Positions 11,901 to 22,619 of a stretch of 64,000 bases of DNA are shown here, one piece after another. Numbering within the stretch: the stretch's first letter is position 1; every line of letters begins with the position of its first letter. The stretch comes from Psettodes erumei (taxonomy: Eukaryota > Chordata > Actinopteri > Pleuronectiformes > Psettodidae), in the NCBI GenBank assembly GCA_016785225.1, contig JAFBJZ010000772.1, forward strand, positions 4,745,501-4,809,500. Direction: 5' to 3'. Position numbers and translations under genes: made by a program. The notes below the pieces were generated by a model. It was not told the origin of the DNA. It searched no databases and saw only the letters and a program-made list of their open reading frames with translations.

Positions 11901-14900
11901 GCCAGTTCTGATCCTGGCAGCACAAGAGCTACAGGCCCTGAGGATTAGCCTTGGTGCTTTCTCCCTCAGATAAACCTTAATTGAAAGGAAAAGTCTTCTG
12001 AAGAATTAAGTCTCTTTAATTTGGTCCTAATAGGCTCTGTGAGTCTGTCTCAACCATGTCAATCATGGCTGGTCTTTAAGCATATGTGAAAGGCAAAGAC
12101 TCACCTCACTGAGGCCTTGCTCCAGTCAATCCCTACTGGTAAAGCTTTCCAACAAAACATGTGTCTCTGTACTGCTTTAACCATGTTTGTCTATGTATAT
12201 TACATCAGCTGATCGTTGTTATACACAATGCTAAATTTCTGTGCGGCAGTGTGCAGTGAAAGCTCTGAGGATGAGTCGTCTCCCAAAGACAAGCTTCAGA
12301 AGACCTCTAAGGGCGTTTCAGACTTCTGCATCAAAAACATCAAGCAGGCGGATTTTGGACGCAGAGAAATAGAAATCGCCCAACAAGGTGAAAAGACCGT
12401 CCTCAAATTGTTGTTTTTGTCATCAGAAGTTAAACATTCACGTGATTTATGTTGTGCACATCTAATGAGACTCATGATGTCCGTCCTCGTACTGAACATG
12501 ACCCAGTCACTGTCTGTGACATTTAGAAATGCCAGCACTGATGGTCCTGAGGAAAAGAGCAGGTGGGGAGAAACCTCTGGCTGGAGCGAAAGTTGTGGGC
12601 TGCACACACATCACTGCATCGACAGCGGTCAGTTCAGCACACACACATGCGATCGAACAAACCAAAATGCACTGAAAGGTTTTATGTATGCCGTAGACAG
12701 AGCCTTGTTGTGGCTGATAATTTAAAACAAAGATGAAAACATACATTGAAATCAGAGTGTCTGAGGTGGGATTTGATTAATTAAAATCCATTTGCATATA
12801 TTCTGCATTACTGCATTAACCTTTCCTCATCTATATCATAAATAATGAATTAACATTTTCAGAGCTAACAGAAGGAAGGTTAATCTGCTGTGTTCTGCTG
12901 TGTGTGTGTTTGTGTGTCTCCTGCAGGTGTTGATTGAGACTTTGTGTGTGCTGGGTGCTCAGTGTCGCTGGGCGGCCTGCAACATCTTCTCCACTCAGAA
13001 CAGTGTTGCCGCTGCTCTAGCTGAAGGAGGTACGTCCCAGCTGTGTACCCAGCTGCTCCACCACCTCAGTTTTTTGTATAACCTTCCTTCCGTCCTCTTT
13101 TGACCATCGCATGCCCTTTGTATCTCATTCCCTCTTAGGCACCTCAGTGTTTGCGTGGAGAGGAGAGTCAGAGGATGACTTCTGGTGGTGCATTGACCAG
13201 TGTGTCAGTGCTGAGGCCTGGGAGCCCAACATGGTACAGTAAAGTACACCACACAGAAAGACAGTCCCTTCAATACTGCAATCAAACTTATTAAGTTATC
13301 TTTTTACCCACAGCTACTGCCATATTCCACTTGTGATGTTGACAAGTTTCATGGCATTTGATTGGTGCTGCTTGACAGCTCAGTAAAAATTCAGCCTGTT
13401 CTCAAGGAAATGTTTATTTGTCTGTTTATTTTACAGCAAACTATCATTTATATATATATAAATATTTCTTTATTTCCATAAATGAGTTTTTTGGCTTTTT
13501 AGTACAAACATGTTTATCTTATTTCAGTTCTAGGTTTTAAATAATGGTTATGTTGTCGAGTGGACATAATAATGACATTTTAGTCATAGTTTCTCTTTCT
13601 TCACTGGTTTGTTCCTTGTGTACATGTAAAATACTGTCACATTATCAGTATTTCCGTATACGGTAAATAAATTTGGATTTCAGAGTAGTAAATTAGGTAG
13701 ACGCAGTTAGTTGTACTGAACAATTAGAAATTATTAAATTTCTAAATGCAATTTATGCAACAAAGACCAAATGTATATTTTGTTCATCACCAAATTTCAG
13801 TAAATCACGGTGAAGGTGTCTATTCATTAAAATATACTTTGTTAGGGTTTTGTGAACTGGGCCTGAACTGTATCTTGACTTCCACAGTTACAAGGGCTGG
13901 AGGTGATGGAGAGTTTACCCTGCTTTGTGCCTCTTGTCAGATTCTGGATGACGGAGGTGACCTGACCCACTGGATCTATAAGAAGTACCCAAGCCTGTTC
14001 AAGAAGCTGAAAGGCATCGTGGAGGAAAGTGTCACAGGCGTCTATCGGTTAGTTTCACACAGAACTCGAATCTTTCTACAAGCACACAAAGTTATTCTCC
14101 AGCTCACATGTGCGTCTCTGACTATGTTCCAGGTTGTACCAGCTGTCTAAGGCAGGCAGACTGTGTGTCCCAGCCATGAATGTTAATGACTCAGTGACCA
14201 AGCAGAAATTTGACAACCTCTACTGCTGCAAGGAGTCCATACTGGATGGGTGAAGAATCATGCCGTGGTTTTAAACAGGGGTAAACACTGGTGCAGCACG
14301 AGAGCAGAGACCTAACTGTGTTGAACTCTTTTTTCAGGTTGAAGAGAACCACTGACGTGATGTTTGGAGGAAAACAAGTGGTTGTGTGCGGATATGGTGA
14401 GGTCAGTAAAAGAAGAAAAATTAAAAGTGTGCCAGTGTAACAAGTTTCAAAAATGACAAGCGGTTAAATTTAAGTAACTCTCCCAACTTATTTTCTTTCT
14501 ATTTGCAGGTTGGCAAAGGTTGCGCCGCTGCTCTGAAAGCGGTGGGTGCTGTGGTGTACGTCACAGAAGTGGATCCCATTTGTGCTCTTCAAGCATGGTA
14601 TGAATGGAGGAAGCTTTTATCAGCACGGTTGTCACAGCTGCCACAGTGTCTTTCCCATCTTCCCAAAGGAATTTGTAGCCAAAGGTCTTATACAATCCTA
14701 AAATCGTCAAAAGAAATTTAAGCTTGATTTTCTCGTCCCCTTGCTCCTTTCAGCATGGATGGCTTCAGAGTGATTAAACTGAGTGATGTGGTCAGAAAGG
14801 TAGACATGGTCATCACCTGCACAGGTAACTGTCCTCTCCTAAACATCAATAGAGCACGCCACACTGATGTTTATTTTGGTTGGGTTTCATTTAACTTTCA

Positions 14901-16435
14901 TTTCTCTGCAGGCAATAAAAACGTGGTGGGGAGGAAACATCTAGACAGGATGAAGAACGGCTGCATGGTCTGCAACATGGGACACTCCAACACAGAGATA
15001 GATTTGGTAAAAACATGTGCATGCTTTTTACATGTGTGTAGGCTTCTACATGTGTATGCTTGGGTGTGTGTGTGAACCACTGACTCTTGCTTGTTAGGTG
15101 AGTCTGCGGACTGCAGAACTGAGATGGGAGCGTTTGAGGCCTCAGGTGGACCATGTGATCTGGCCTGATGGCAAGAGAATCGTTCTGCTGGCTGAGGTGA
15201 TGATACTGTTATTGTTGTTATTGTTATTAAACACCACTACCCAAGGATAATGCGCGGAAAGACATTTACTGTGAAATATATAGCCCTGAAAGGACACACG
15301 CTGCTGTATTGACTGGCTCTCTGCACTTTATCGTGGTTATTGCGGACCTACTTAGAAAACACATTAATCACTTGACATGAAATATTGAATTTGAATTAAC
15401 TCATGTCAAGTGCAGCAGAAATTACTGTCAATGCTTACGGTGTGGATGTTCTTCCTGAAAGAGCAGCTAGGTGCTAGGTATCAAGGTACCATATAGTGTA
15501 TACTGTACATACTACGGTTTGCATTTTGTGTTCTGCGTGTGTAACTTTGCAACAATTTGACATTAAGAATTGGACAGCCACTGGCTCACATTTTGATATA
15601 TCTGGCCTATCAAAGGGCAGTACCTTGTAAGATTATTTACCCACTAAACAGGTCATTGTAACCTGACGGGTTTCACTATTGCTGAGCCCAAATGCAGACG
15701 AGCGGCAGGCGGGGACGTGCAGTGAGAGGTTAATTTAACAAAAAGGCAAAAAATAAATTAATTAGTTGAGAAGCAGGAGGAGATTTATGTCAGCCTAATT
15801 TGGATTAAGTGTACATCAGGAGAAACAGAGCTATAATTATGTGACATACGTCACAGGAGTCTGCAGGCGGTGGCTGCTCTCACTTTACTTTGTGTCATTT
15901 CAGTTTTTGATTTTTCTCTCAGGGTCGTTTGCTGAACCTGAGCTGCTCCACGGTGCCCTCATTTGTCCTTTCCATCACTGCTACAACTCAAGTATGATGT
16001 GTTTTTTTCTGTGGGATTTATGTAACAAAGTACTGTGGGACTGTGGTTATTCTTCTCAAAATGTATTGAAGCAGCTGGTGGCACCTGCAGTCGTGTTAAC
16101 AGACTGTTGTGTTTCAGGCACTGGCTCTCATCGAGCTGTACAACGCTCCAGAGGGACGATACAAGCAGGACGTCTACCTGCTGCCAAAGAAGATGGGCAA
16201 GTCCTTTGCTTCGAAACGCCAAAGCAAACATTACCTTTATTGTTCCCCATCATCGATTCAGTCAAAAAGATCATTTTTAAACGATAAAGCTTACACGCTT
16301 GTCTTTTCAGATGAGTATGTGGCCAGTCTTCACCTGCCGACATTTGACGCTCACCTCACAGAGCTGACCGATGATCAGACCAAGTACCTGGGCATCAGCA
16401 AACACGGGCCCTTCAAACCCAATTACTACAGGTGA
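8658..16435 (+). CDS. ahcyl2: S-adenosylhomocysteine hydrolase-like 2 (long-IRBIT family)
   Basis: Cytosolic IRBIT-family regulator of IP3 receptors and bicarbonate transporters, built on an SAH-hydrolase fold. Exons: 8658-8939 (first, alternative to 10048-10122), 11720-11831, 12250-12387, 12527-12627, 12927-13029, 13139-13233, 13941-14047, 14133-14249, 14338-14401, 14509-14597, 14754-14824, 14912-15006, 15098-15196, 15923-15991, 16118-16196, 16311-16431. Phases agree throughout. The Ser-rich segment RRSLSRSVSQSSTDSYSS is the family's phosphorylated partner-binding region. NVNDSVTKQKFDNLYCC and the Rossmann motif VVCGYGEVGKGC are intact, and FKPNYYR ends the protein. Length is 581 residues with this first exon and 512 with the short one (human AHCYL2 611, AHCYL1 530). 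Synteny with the mir-183 cluster, ube2h and klhdc10 favours ahcyl2 over ahcyl1. The core is fairly diverged (for example ITASTAV where mammals have ITAQTAV), which could mark a teleost duplicate. The last residues are uncertain: the donor at 16432 cuts the Arg codon, while unspliced reading stops at 16433-16435. Confidence 0.9.
9948..9954 (+). promoter_or_regulatory. ahcyl2: TATA box of the internal ahcyl2 promoter
   Basis: TATAAAG within GGTGTGGTATAAAGCGTC lies 94 bases upstream of the ATG at 10048. A start site near 9980 would give a 5' leader of roughly 70 bases. The promoter assignment is inference from spacing. Confidence 0.6.
10048..10122 (+). CDS. ahcyl2: ahcyl2 alternative first coding exon B (25 codons)
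   Basis: ATG to the donor ATGAAG|gtatca encodes MKKVYSLVNITKAKDQEAVQ plus five residues and ends in phase 0, as does exon A. Either can therefore splice to 11720 and keep the SAH-hydrolase frame. A TATA box sits just upstream. This gives a short isoform of 512 residues, like the short-N-terminus variants known for long-IRBIT in mammals. Confidence 0.65.
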
Positions 16436-16859
16436 GGACAAGTGCACTGTTCCTCTCACAGCAGCAATGTGCTCCATGTGAGTTTTTTTTTTCATTTTTC
16501 AAAAATATTTTTCAAATAGGTATTAACTCGTTGGCTAGAAGCTGAAAAACAGAAGCTCCTCAGATGTGCTACTTTGGATTTGATGTTAGGAAACCTCTCA
16601 CAGTCCTAAGCACAGAGCAGTGGCCCCCTCTAGAGTCTGAAGACTGTTGTGGTGAAACAGCAGATGAAGACTATTTAGCTGTTTTTCTGTCAGTGCTGTG
16701 GTATCTGTTTTATGTGTTACACTGTTCCTGATTTTTAATGCTCACAGTATCCAGAATGTAATAACAGTGATTTCTAAAGTGACTGAAATATGAAGAGAAA
16801 TGCAAAGAACTGATTTTAAAAAATATATATTATTTTATTTTATCCAATCAGGCGTATCT

Positions 16860-16865
16860 AATAAA
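16860..16865 (+). terminator. Candidate ahcyl2 polyadenylation signal
   Basis: First AATAAA downstream of the ahcyl2 stop, giving a 3' untranslated region of about 450 bases if no terminal exon lies further on. Confidence 0.4.
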
Positions 16866-19740
16866 AAGGAACCATTTTGCTGTCTTGTGTTTCTGTCTCA
16901 TGAGCTTACTCAAACAAACATGTACCTCAGACCTGTTGAAAACATTACCCCCCCCCCCACCCACCTTTTTTATCCACTAGGGGGCATCAGCGCATTATTA
17001 TCTTTGAGTTACAAGAGCGATAGTCATAATTTCTGCATTTGTCAACTACTCTAACACACACACACACACACACAAACACTCAGGCAATGTGCTCTTTATT
17101 TTATTTTTATTTATTTATTTTGCTGAGAACTGAGATAAAATCGAAAAACTGAGTCAATTTGTGTCATAATGTTTTATCTTTATTTCAGTATTACTGTCAC
17201 AATGGCATTGAAACATTAAACTGAAAAAATCATTAACTATTCATTTCAGATAATACAGGTCATTTTTGGACATTTACAGTCGTAGTGTGTGTTCATAGAC
17301 AGTTAGGGAAGCGTCACTTGCAGTATGAGCTGTCAGCATTAGTTCAGGTTCCTGCTAGATGCTACGTAATTAACTCTGTTCCAAGAAAATCCACCTGGTA
17401 GTATAACAATCTTTATCTGTTTTCCTCGATTGTTGCATCCTGTCTGTCTCTGATCATGAAGTACTAAAAATACCACCCCTGTTCCTGGATTACTGTAATC
17501 CAGCACCTCCCTGTGTTCGTGTGTGTGTGCGCACCAAGGCACGGCCTGTCTGAAGATCCTAACTGAACAGTATGACGTGTTTCTCTGGTCCAGTGGACTA
17601 ACTTAAGGTGAGTCACCAGTGTTTATGCAACTGGTAACTCTTCCTCCTCCTCCTCCTCCTCCTCCTCCTTCTCTCTCTGATAATTCAAGCATATCATTTT
17701 ACTAATTTACCTCAGTCCTCTCATTCCCTAACTCTTGCGACGATAAATCACCTGTTTTTGCACCTTGGCCAGAAGAGTTGCTCATCTCTTTCAGTTTTAT
17801 GTCACTTTTCGTCTCCTCTCTGAAGCAGTTCACCTGTTTTCCGTATTGTGAAGTAATCCAACATGAACTGAGTCTCACAATGCCGTTGAGATTAGTGTAA
17901 AAAAAAAAAACCTTTAATATGACAGACAATGCAGACAAACGTATACAGTGCAAAAGAAGATAAGACAGTAGCAATTAAACAGCCATTAGTGTAAGAGATT
18001 TATAAGGAGATCCATTAACTTCCACACCCAATCTAATACAGACAACGCTCATTCTCCTGCATTACCAGTGTTTTATGGTTGGGGTGTGTGTGTGTGTGTG
18101 GGGGGGGTGGTAGTGTGCGTGAGTGTGAGTCCTTTCCTTCCCCCTGTTAGGGATTCTCCCTAAAGAGCTTTGATGCCTTCCCTGCATCACTACAAGGTCT
18201 AATCACCCGTACCAGCTGTCAGTGTGTCGGCGTCCCTCCCTCCCTCCCTCCCTCTCTTTCTCGCTGTGTCCACTGGCACCACTTAACCTCACATCCTCTG
18301 CAGTCAGCCATAATGGGCTCTCACAGTGTTCATACTGAAACATGATGAATGTATATCAGCCGCTCCTTCGCTGTGTCCGCCCTCTCCAAGGAAATCCTCG
18401 CAGATACAGTACATGGTTTACATGGTTACACTCAAGTGTATATTCTGTGCCTGTTTTAGTTAAGCTGTAAAACTTACAAGAAATGAAATATTTAAATTCA
18501 AGATACAGCTTTAAAGGCTGCATTGCATCACAGAGGGATTATCTTTGTGCATCATTTTATACTTGCTTTAATGTAATTCTGCCGAAAATAGCTTCCCTGT
18601 TTTGCATGAAACATTTGTGTTTTTAATAGAATGTTAAAAAACAACACCAGCTTTTTGAAATACTGAGGTCCAAAGTCTAGTCCAGTCCCAACTTTGATTG
18701 ACACCCAAAGACTGACAAAATGTTTCTTTTAATACACTTTCAATATTTAACAATTCAGTATATATTTTATATTTGAAGAACTTTGACACAGAATTGGGCT
18801 TTAAAAACACACCATGTGAAATATTTGTTTAGCTGTTCTCATTAGGTCATTATAACCATTAACACTCCCAGAAACAATACTGAGTGTGACCTCAGTGTGA
18901 CCTCCACGACCCTGTACAGTTCTGTAGGTTTGACAAATACAAACAGCAGGAGTTTTTAATGACGCATTTACCAAAATGTCTGTCAGGCTTTAGGGTTCGA
19001 TGAAGCAACATTGAAGTAACATCACTTGCACAACCGTTCTAAAACAACCTCTGCAGTGCCTCAGCTCAGACCTTTCGTGACTGAGCAGGATCAGGTTGCA
19101 CCATAAGCTGAGCTAGCTGCTGCTGCTGCTAACACCAACACTGAGGATTTACAGCCACAGGCCTTCATCTGCTGGTTTCACAGCTAAACACATGAACGCC
19201 ATTGATTTATTGATCATGGCAGATGATAGTCAACTCTGTGCTTAATGGCCTGTGTATGGATTTATGGGTTTTGGCCCAATAGTCAAAGATTCCCTTTGGT
19301 CCATACCTTCAGTGTTTGAGGTCTAAGATTACATTCTGGTTTTGATGTCATGATCAGCTAAGTGTGGCTGAGATCACCCCAAGGGACATCAAACATTTGA
19401 GGGGGGAAGAGAGGCAAGAAAAAGAGGATTTATAATCTCCAGTGATGTTTTCTTAACCAACAAGACTCAGTGAACTTGTGTTGGATTTTTGTCTGTGGTC
19501 TATTCTCATTTTATTCCCCTCAGAAGTAGTAGACTTTCTGCAGTCTCCCTGAGCTTCTATGTTCAATTCACTGCTCCGCCTGCAGTCAGTCACACACCCA
19601 GCATTCACACCCACATCCCCAAACCTGCCACCGAGACATTGGGAAACACCCAGGCCCTCACTGATGGGTAAAATGACAGCTTTTTCTTTTCTAAAGGTAA
19701 AATAATCCTCTTCCTGTCCGGGGACGATGGTGGAGGGTGG
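16866..19740. other. Intergenic spacer ahcyl2-mir-182, no gene recognised
   Basis: No coding exon is recognised. The stretch contains a C run near 16950, a (TCC)n run at about 17641-17669, a (CCCT)n run near 18235-18254 and a short TG/G run near 18085-18108. STRIP2 and NRF1, which separate AHCYL2 from the miRNA cluster in human, were not seen. Confidence 0.5.
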
Positions 19741-19749
19741 ACTGGCAAA

Positions 19750-19840
19750 AGCTCTCGGTCAGTTGTTGGCAAGTCTAGAACCACCGGATCCTTCCATCCC
19801 ACCAGAGTGAGTTCTACCATTGCCAAACACTGTGGGAGAG
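19750..19840 (-). ncRNA. mir182: microRNA hairpin miR-182
   Basis: The reverse complement of 19806-19827 is the miR-182-5p sequence: seed TTGGCAA, body TTTGGCAATGGTAGAACTCA. The other arm, near 19763-19783, reads back as TGGTTCTAGACTTGCCAACA, matching miR-182-3p. The two arms are separated by a loop of about 22 bases. It is the third member of the cluster in transcription order. Neighbouring 183 and 96 hairpins on the same strand make the call secure. The family acts post-transcriptionally in hair cells, photoreceptors and sensory neurons. Confidence 0.95.
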
Positions 19841-20074
19841 TGTGCTGGTGGTCACCACCACCAGATCTGTGTGACGACTGGGGTTCAGGTTACACGGGAC
19901 GGCATCTCAGAGATAGAGCTCTGGCCTCCATGGCAACCGGTGATATCTGAGAGGGACGTCGCAATCGATCAGATCCATCATTCATTCCTCCCTTCTCTCT
20001 GTATATTTCTCTTCCACACAGGAAAGAAAAACAAATCCGGAGATACTAGGATTTTCATGAACAGTGGAGTGTCT

Positions 20075-20160
20075 GTCTTGTCCTATATTGGCACTACACA
20101 TGATTGCTCAAACACTGAGAAACAAAGCAAAAATGTGCTAGTGCCAAAATGGGCAAAGAA
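20075..20160 (-). ncRNA. mir96: microRNA hairpin miR-96
   Basis: The reverse complement of 20126-20148 is miR-96-5p (seed TTGGCAC, body TTTGGCACTAGCACATTTTT), identical to the vertebrate mature sequence as I know it. The star arm, about 20084-20105, reads AATCATGTGTAGTGCCAATA. The hairpin lies about 300 bases from miR-182 and 160 bases from miR-183. Seed mutations of miR-96 cause progressive hearing loss in human and mouse. Confidence 0.96.
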
Positions 20161-20261
20161 GATGGGGGACATTTTGGAAGCTCTTGGCTAACAGCTGATC
20201 TGACTGCATTTTAAGTTAAAGCAGAATCTGGACCTGGACAGGGCAGTGTGGTTCTGTCTCT

Positions 20262-20342
20262 ACTCTGTTTATGGCCCTATGGTAATTCACTGATAGTGTG
20301 CTGTGACAGTGAATTCTACCAGTGCCATACACAGAACAGGAG
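20262..20342 (-). ncRNA. mir183: microRNA hairpin miR-183
   Basis: The reverse complement of 20308-20329 is miR-183-5p (seed ATGGCAC, body TATGGCACTGGTAGAATTCA). The 3p arm at 20269-20290 reads GTGAATTACCATAGGGCCAT and folds back across an 18-base loop. This is the promoter-proximal member of a minus-strand cluster, upstream of 96 and 182, in the vertebrate order and in the same orientation as ube2h. Confidence 0.96.
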
Positions 20343-20907
20343 GAGATATAAGTCCAGGCCCATATTAATGCTAATGGAGCTTTAACGGCCACACAGAGCC
20401 GTATCAAAACCAGAGCATTTCTTCCTCCTTCCTGCGTGCTGCTCCATGTTCAGGTTCCACTTTATGTTATTAGGTTATGTCTGCTGACCTGAAGTTTGAT
20501 GTTTGTAGAGTTGTGTCTTAACAATCCAGTGTAGGGTGGAAGTGAGAAGACAGTATCATAACCAATGGTGTCCTCCCCTCATGTCTATTTTGTACCTCAC
20601 AGGATGGGGAGTAAATCCATCCATGCCATCTGCTGCTGGGTCAAACCGCCCGCCCTGTGGCACTCATTTCCCCAATTCACAGAGATTCTTCACAGAAGTT
20701 GCCATTGGATTATTGCTGGGATTAGTATTTTGGGACATTTCTAGCCTCCATGAGAGCCGTCCTGATCCTGGTGAAGGAGCAGGTCGGCTGCTCAGATTGA
20801 TTCTGGCTGTAGGGAATGATGCGCTAAGTGATTTTTGAGATGCTCCAAATGGGTCCCAAAGCAGGGTTCATCTTCCCGTTTCCGGGAGAGATCAATAGAG
20901 TAAAAAG

Positions 20908-20909
<2 letters not shown>

Positions 20910-20938
<29 letters not shown>
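20910..20938. repeat. (GA)n microsatellite
   Basis: GA dinucleotide run of about 29 bases, about 600 bases upstream of mir-183. Confidence 0.93.
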
Positions 20939-20941
<3 letters not shown>

Positions 20942-22212
20942 CGAGAGAGAGCATAGACAGAAATCAGAAGAAAACTGGTTGCTGGACTATGTTTTTTTAG
21001 ATTAATCACTGATTAGTCCATACATGAAATACATACATAAAATATACTCAAGTCCTTCAACAGAATTAGTTCCTGTTGTAATTAATGCTTGGAGGATAAA
21101 TTCCTATTGGAGGATAAACCAACTACATCTTGTGTAATCACTATTTTGTTTGTGGAAGAAAGTCCCAAAATCTTAACATGTAATTTGGAGTAGGCGTTAA
21201 AACAAAAAACATGAACCCATTGCTTTTTGAAACAAAACTATTATTTTTTGTAGGCCTATTTGCCTTTTGACAAAAGCTCATGCCCACTTCTTTATTTACA
21301 CATACTGATTATGAATCATAGCCTGTTAGTCTTATTTTGGGTAGGGACTGTATGCATCTACCAAAACATATGGCAGGATATTGCCAGGCGTAGACTATAT
21401 GTGTTTTTTTGGATGCAGTAATGAGCTTCTTACCTTGAAAAGTAGATCATATTTCCTCACTGCACAACAACAACAATTTACTTAGAAAAAGACAAGAAGA
21501 AACTTCTTCACTGAACCAAGCATCCAAAAGCATCCTGCAGCAGAATATCTTCAAAAACAGTCTCCAAAAAAATGAAAATAGCCCAGTGATGTGTCACTCA
21601 GCTGGATGAACTGGACTGTATGCTGGAGGAAGGCTGACTTTTTACTGGAGTTCTTCTTCTTCTTCTTCTTCAGCCCACTGGCCCACAGAGCGTCATTTTA
21701 CTCTGAAAATCGCTCCGTGCCGCCCGGCTCCCTGCTTGTTTTGGGCAGTATGGCAGGGGATTTTCTAGTGGACAGGTAATTAGTTGGTAAGCATCTTAAC
21801 CCACTGGCAGTATAGTAATCCATGCCGCCCTCCTCCCTCTCCTTCTGCCGCCTCGAGCCAGAACGCAGGCCTGCCGCACATTTCCTCTGCGCCTTTTACG
21901 CACGGGACGCGCACTGCAGTGACGACGATGAGAGACGATAGAAAACCGGTCGACTCGTACTTTAATCCTGCCATTAGTAGTAGTTTGGTATACTTAAAAT
22001 TAAATTAGGATTATGATCACACAAAATAAATTATTCAAGTTAATTTTATACTACGACAGCCATGTAAGTCCGAAGCCTGAGACTTTGGTGTTAGACTAAA
22101 GAAGACAAAAGTCTGACATTAAACTTTTCCCATCCTACATGAAAAAACCCTGTTTGTTAACAGACAGCCGACCTACCAGCATCCACCGGGTGTGGCATCC
22201 AGCTGCAGCCAG

Positions 22213-22260
22213 GCTCTCTCTCTCTCTCTCTCTTTTCTCTATCTCTCTCTCTCTCTCTCT
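22213..22260. repeat. (CT)n microsatellite
   Basis: Interrupted CT run (reads GA on the minus strand), just downstream of the candidate miRNA promoter. On the transcribed strand it would lie at the start of the primary transcript. Confidence 0.93.
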
Positions 22261-22312
22261 CATCCCTGCACGGGACTGAAAGTTTCCTCGAGCCCAGGCC
22301 TCCTCTGCTGCT

Positions 22313-22321
22313 CCTTATATA
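22313..22321 (-). promoter_or_regulatory. Candidate TATA promoter of the miR-183/96/182 primary transcript
   Basis: On the minus strand the sequence reads CCCGTATATAAGGAGCAGC, a good TATA box inside a locally GC-richer block (about 22260-22620). It lies about 2 kb upstream of mir-183 and points toward the cluster. No coding exon lies between. Assignment is inference from orientation and position. Confidence 0.4.
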
Positions 22322-22619
22322 CGGGCACCCAAAGGTCCCTCCGCTGCTCATTTACCTGCTGTCGGTGATTATTAGACAGATTGCAGGTGGAAAAGGAGGC
22401 ATCATCCTTTCAGCTGACGTGAATCCGTCAGAGTGGGACGGGGCAGGTTTGGGTTACGGCTCTATCAGAGTTGACGCTGAAATCCACCCGGTCACCCTTT
22501 GTCCTCTCCATACATTATGAAGGAGGCGCAGCCGGCCAGCAGCGTCTGCTTCTCCTGCTGCTCGCCGTACACGGACATAACTTTACTCCTCGCAGACGGG
22601 ACGTTACACCGAATAACAC

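Noticed and set aside
12250..12260. Use of the gtgcag at 12251-12256 as the ahcyl2 acceptor
   Set aside because: It gives the wrong phase; the ggcag acceptor at 12245-12249 keeps the family frame SESSEDESSPKD.
20536..20838. 100-codon plus-strand open frame with hydrophobic stretch near the miRNA cluster
   Set aside because: No recognisable family, start context or splice partner; it lies opposite the presumed miRNA primary transcript.
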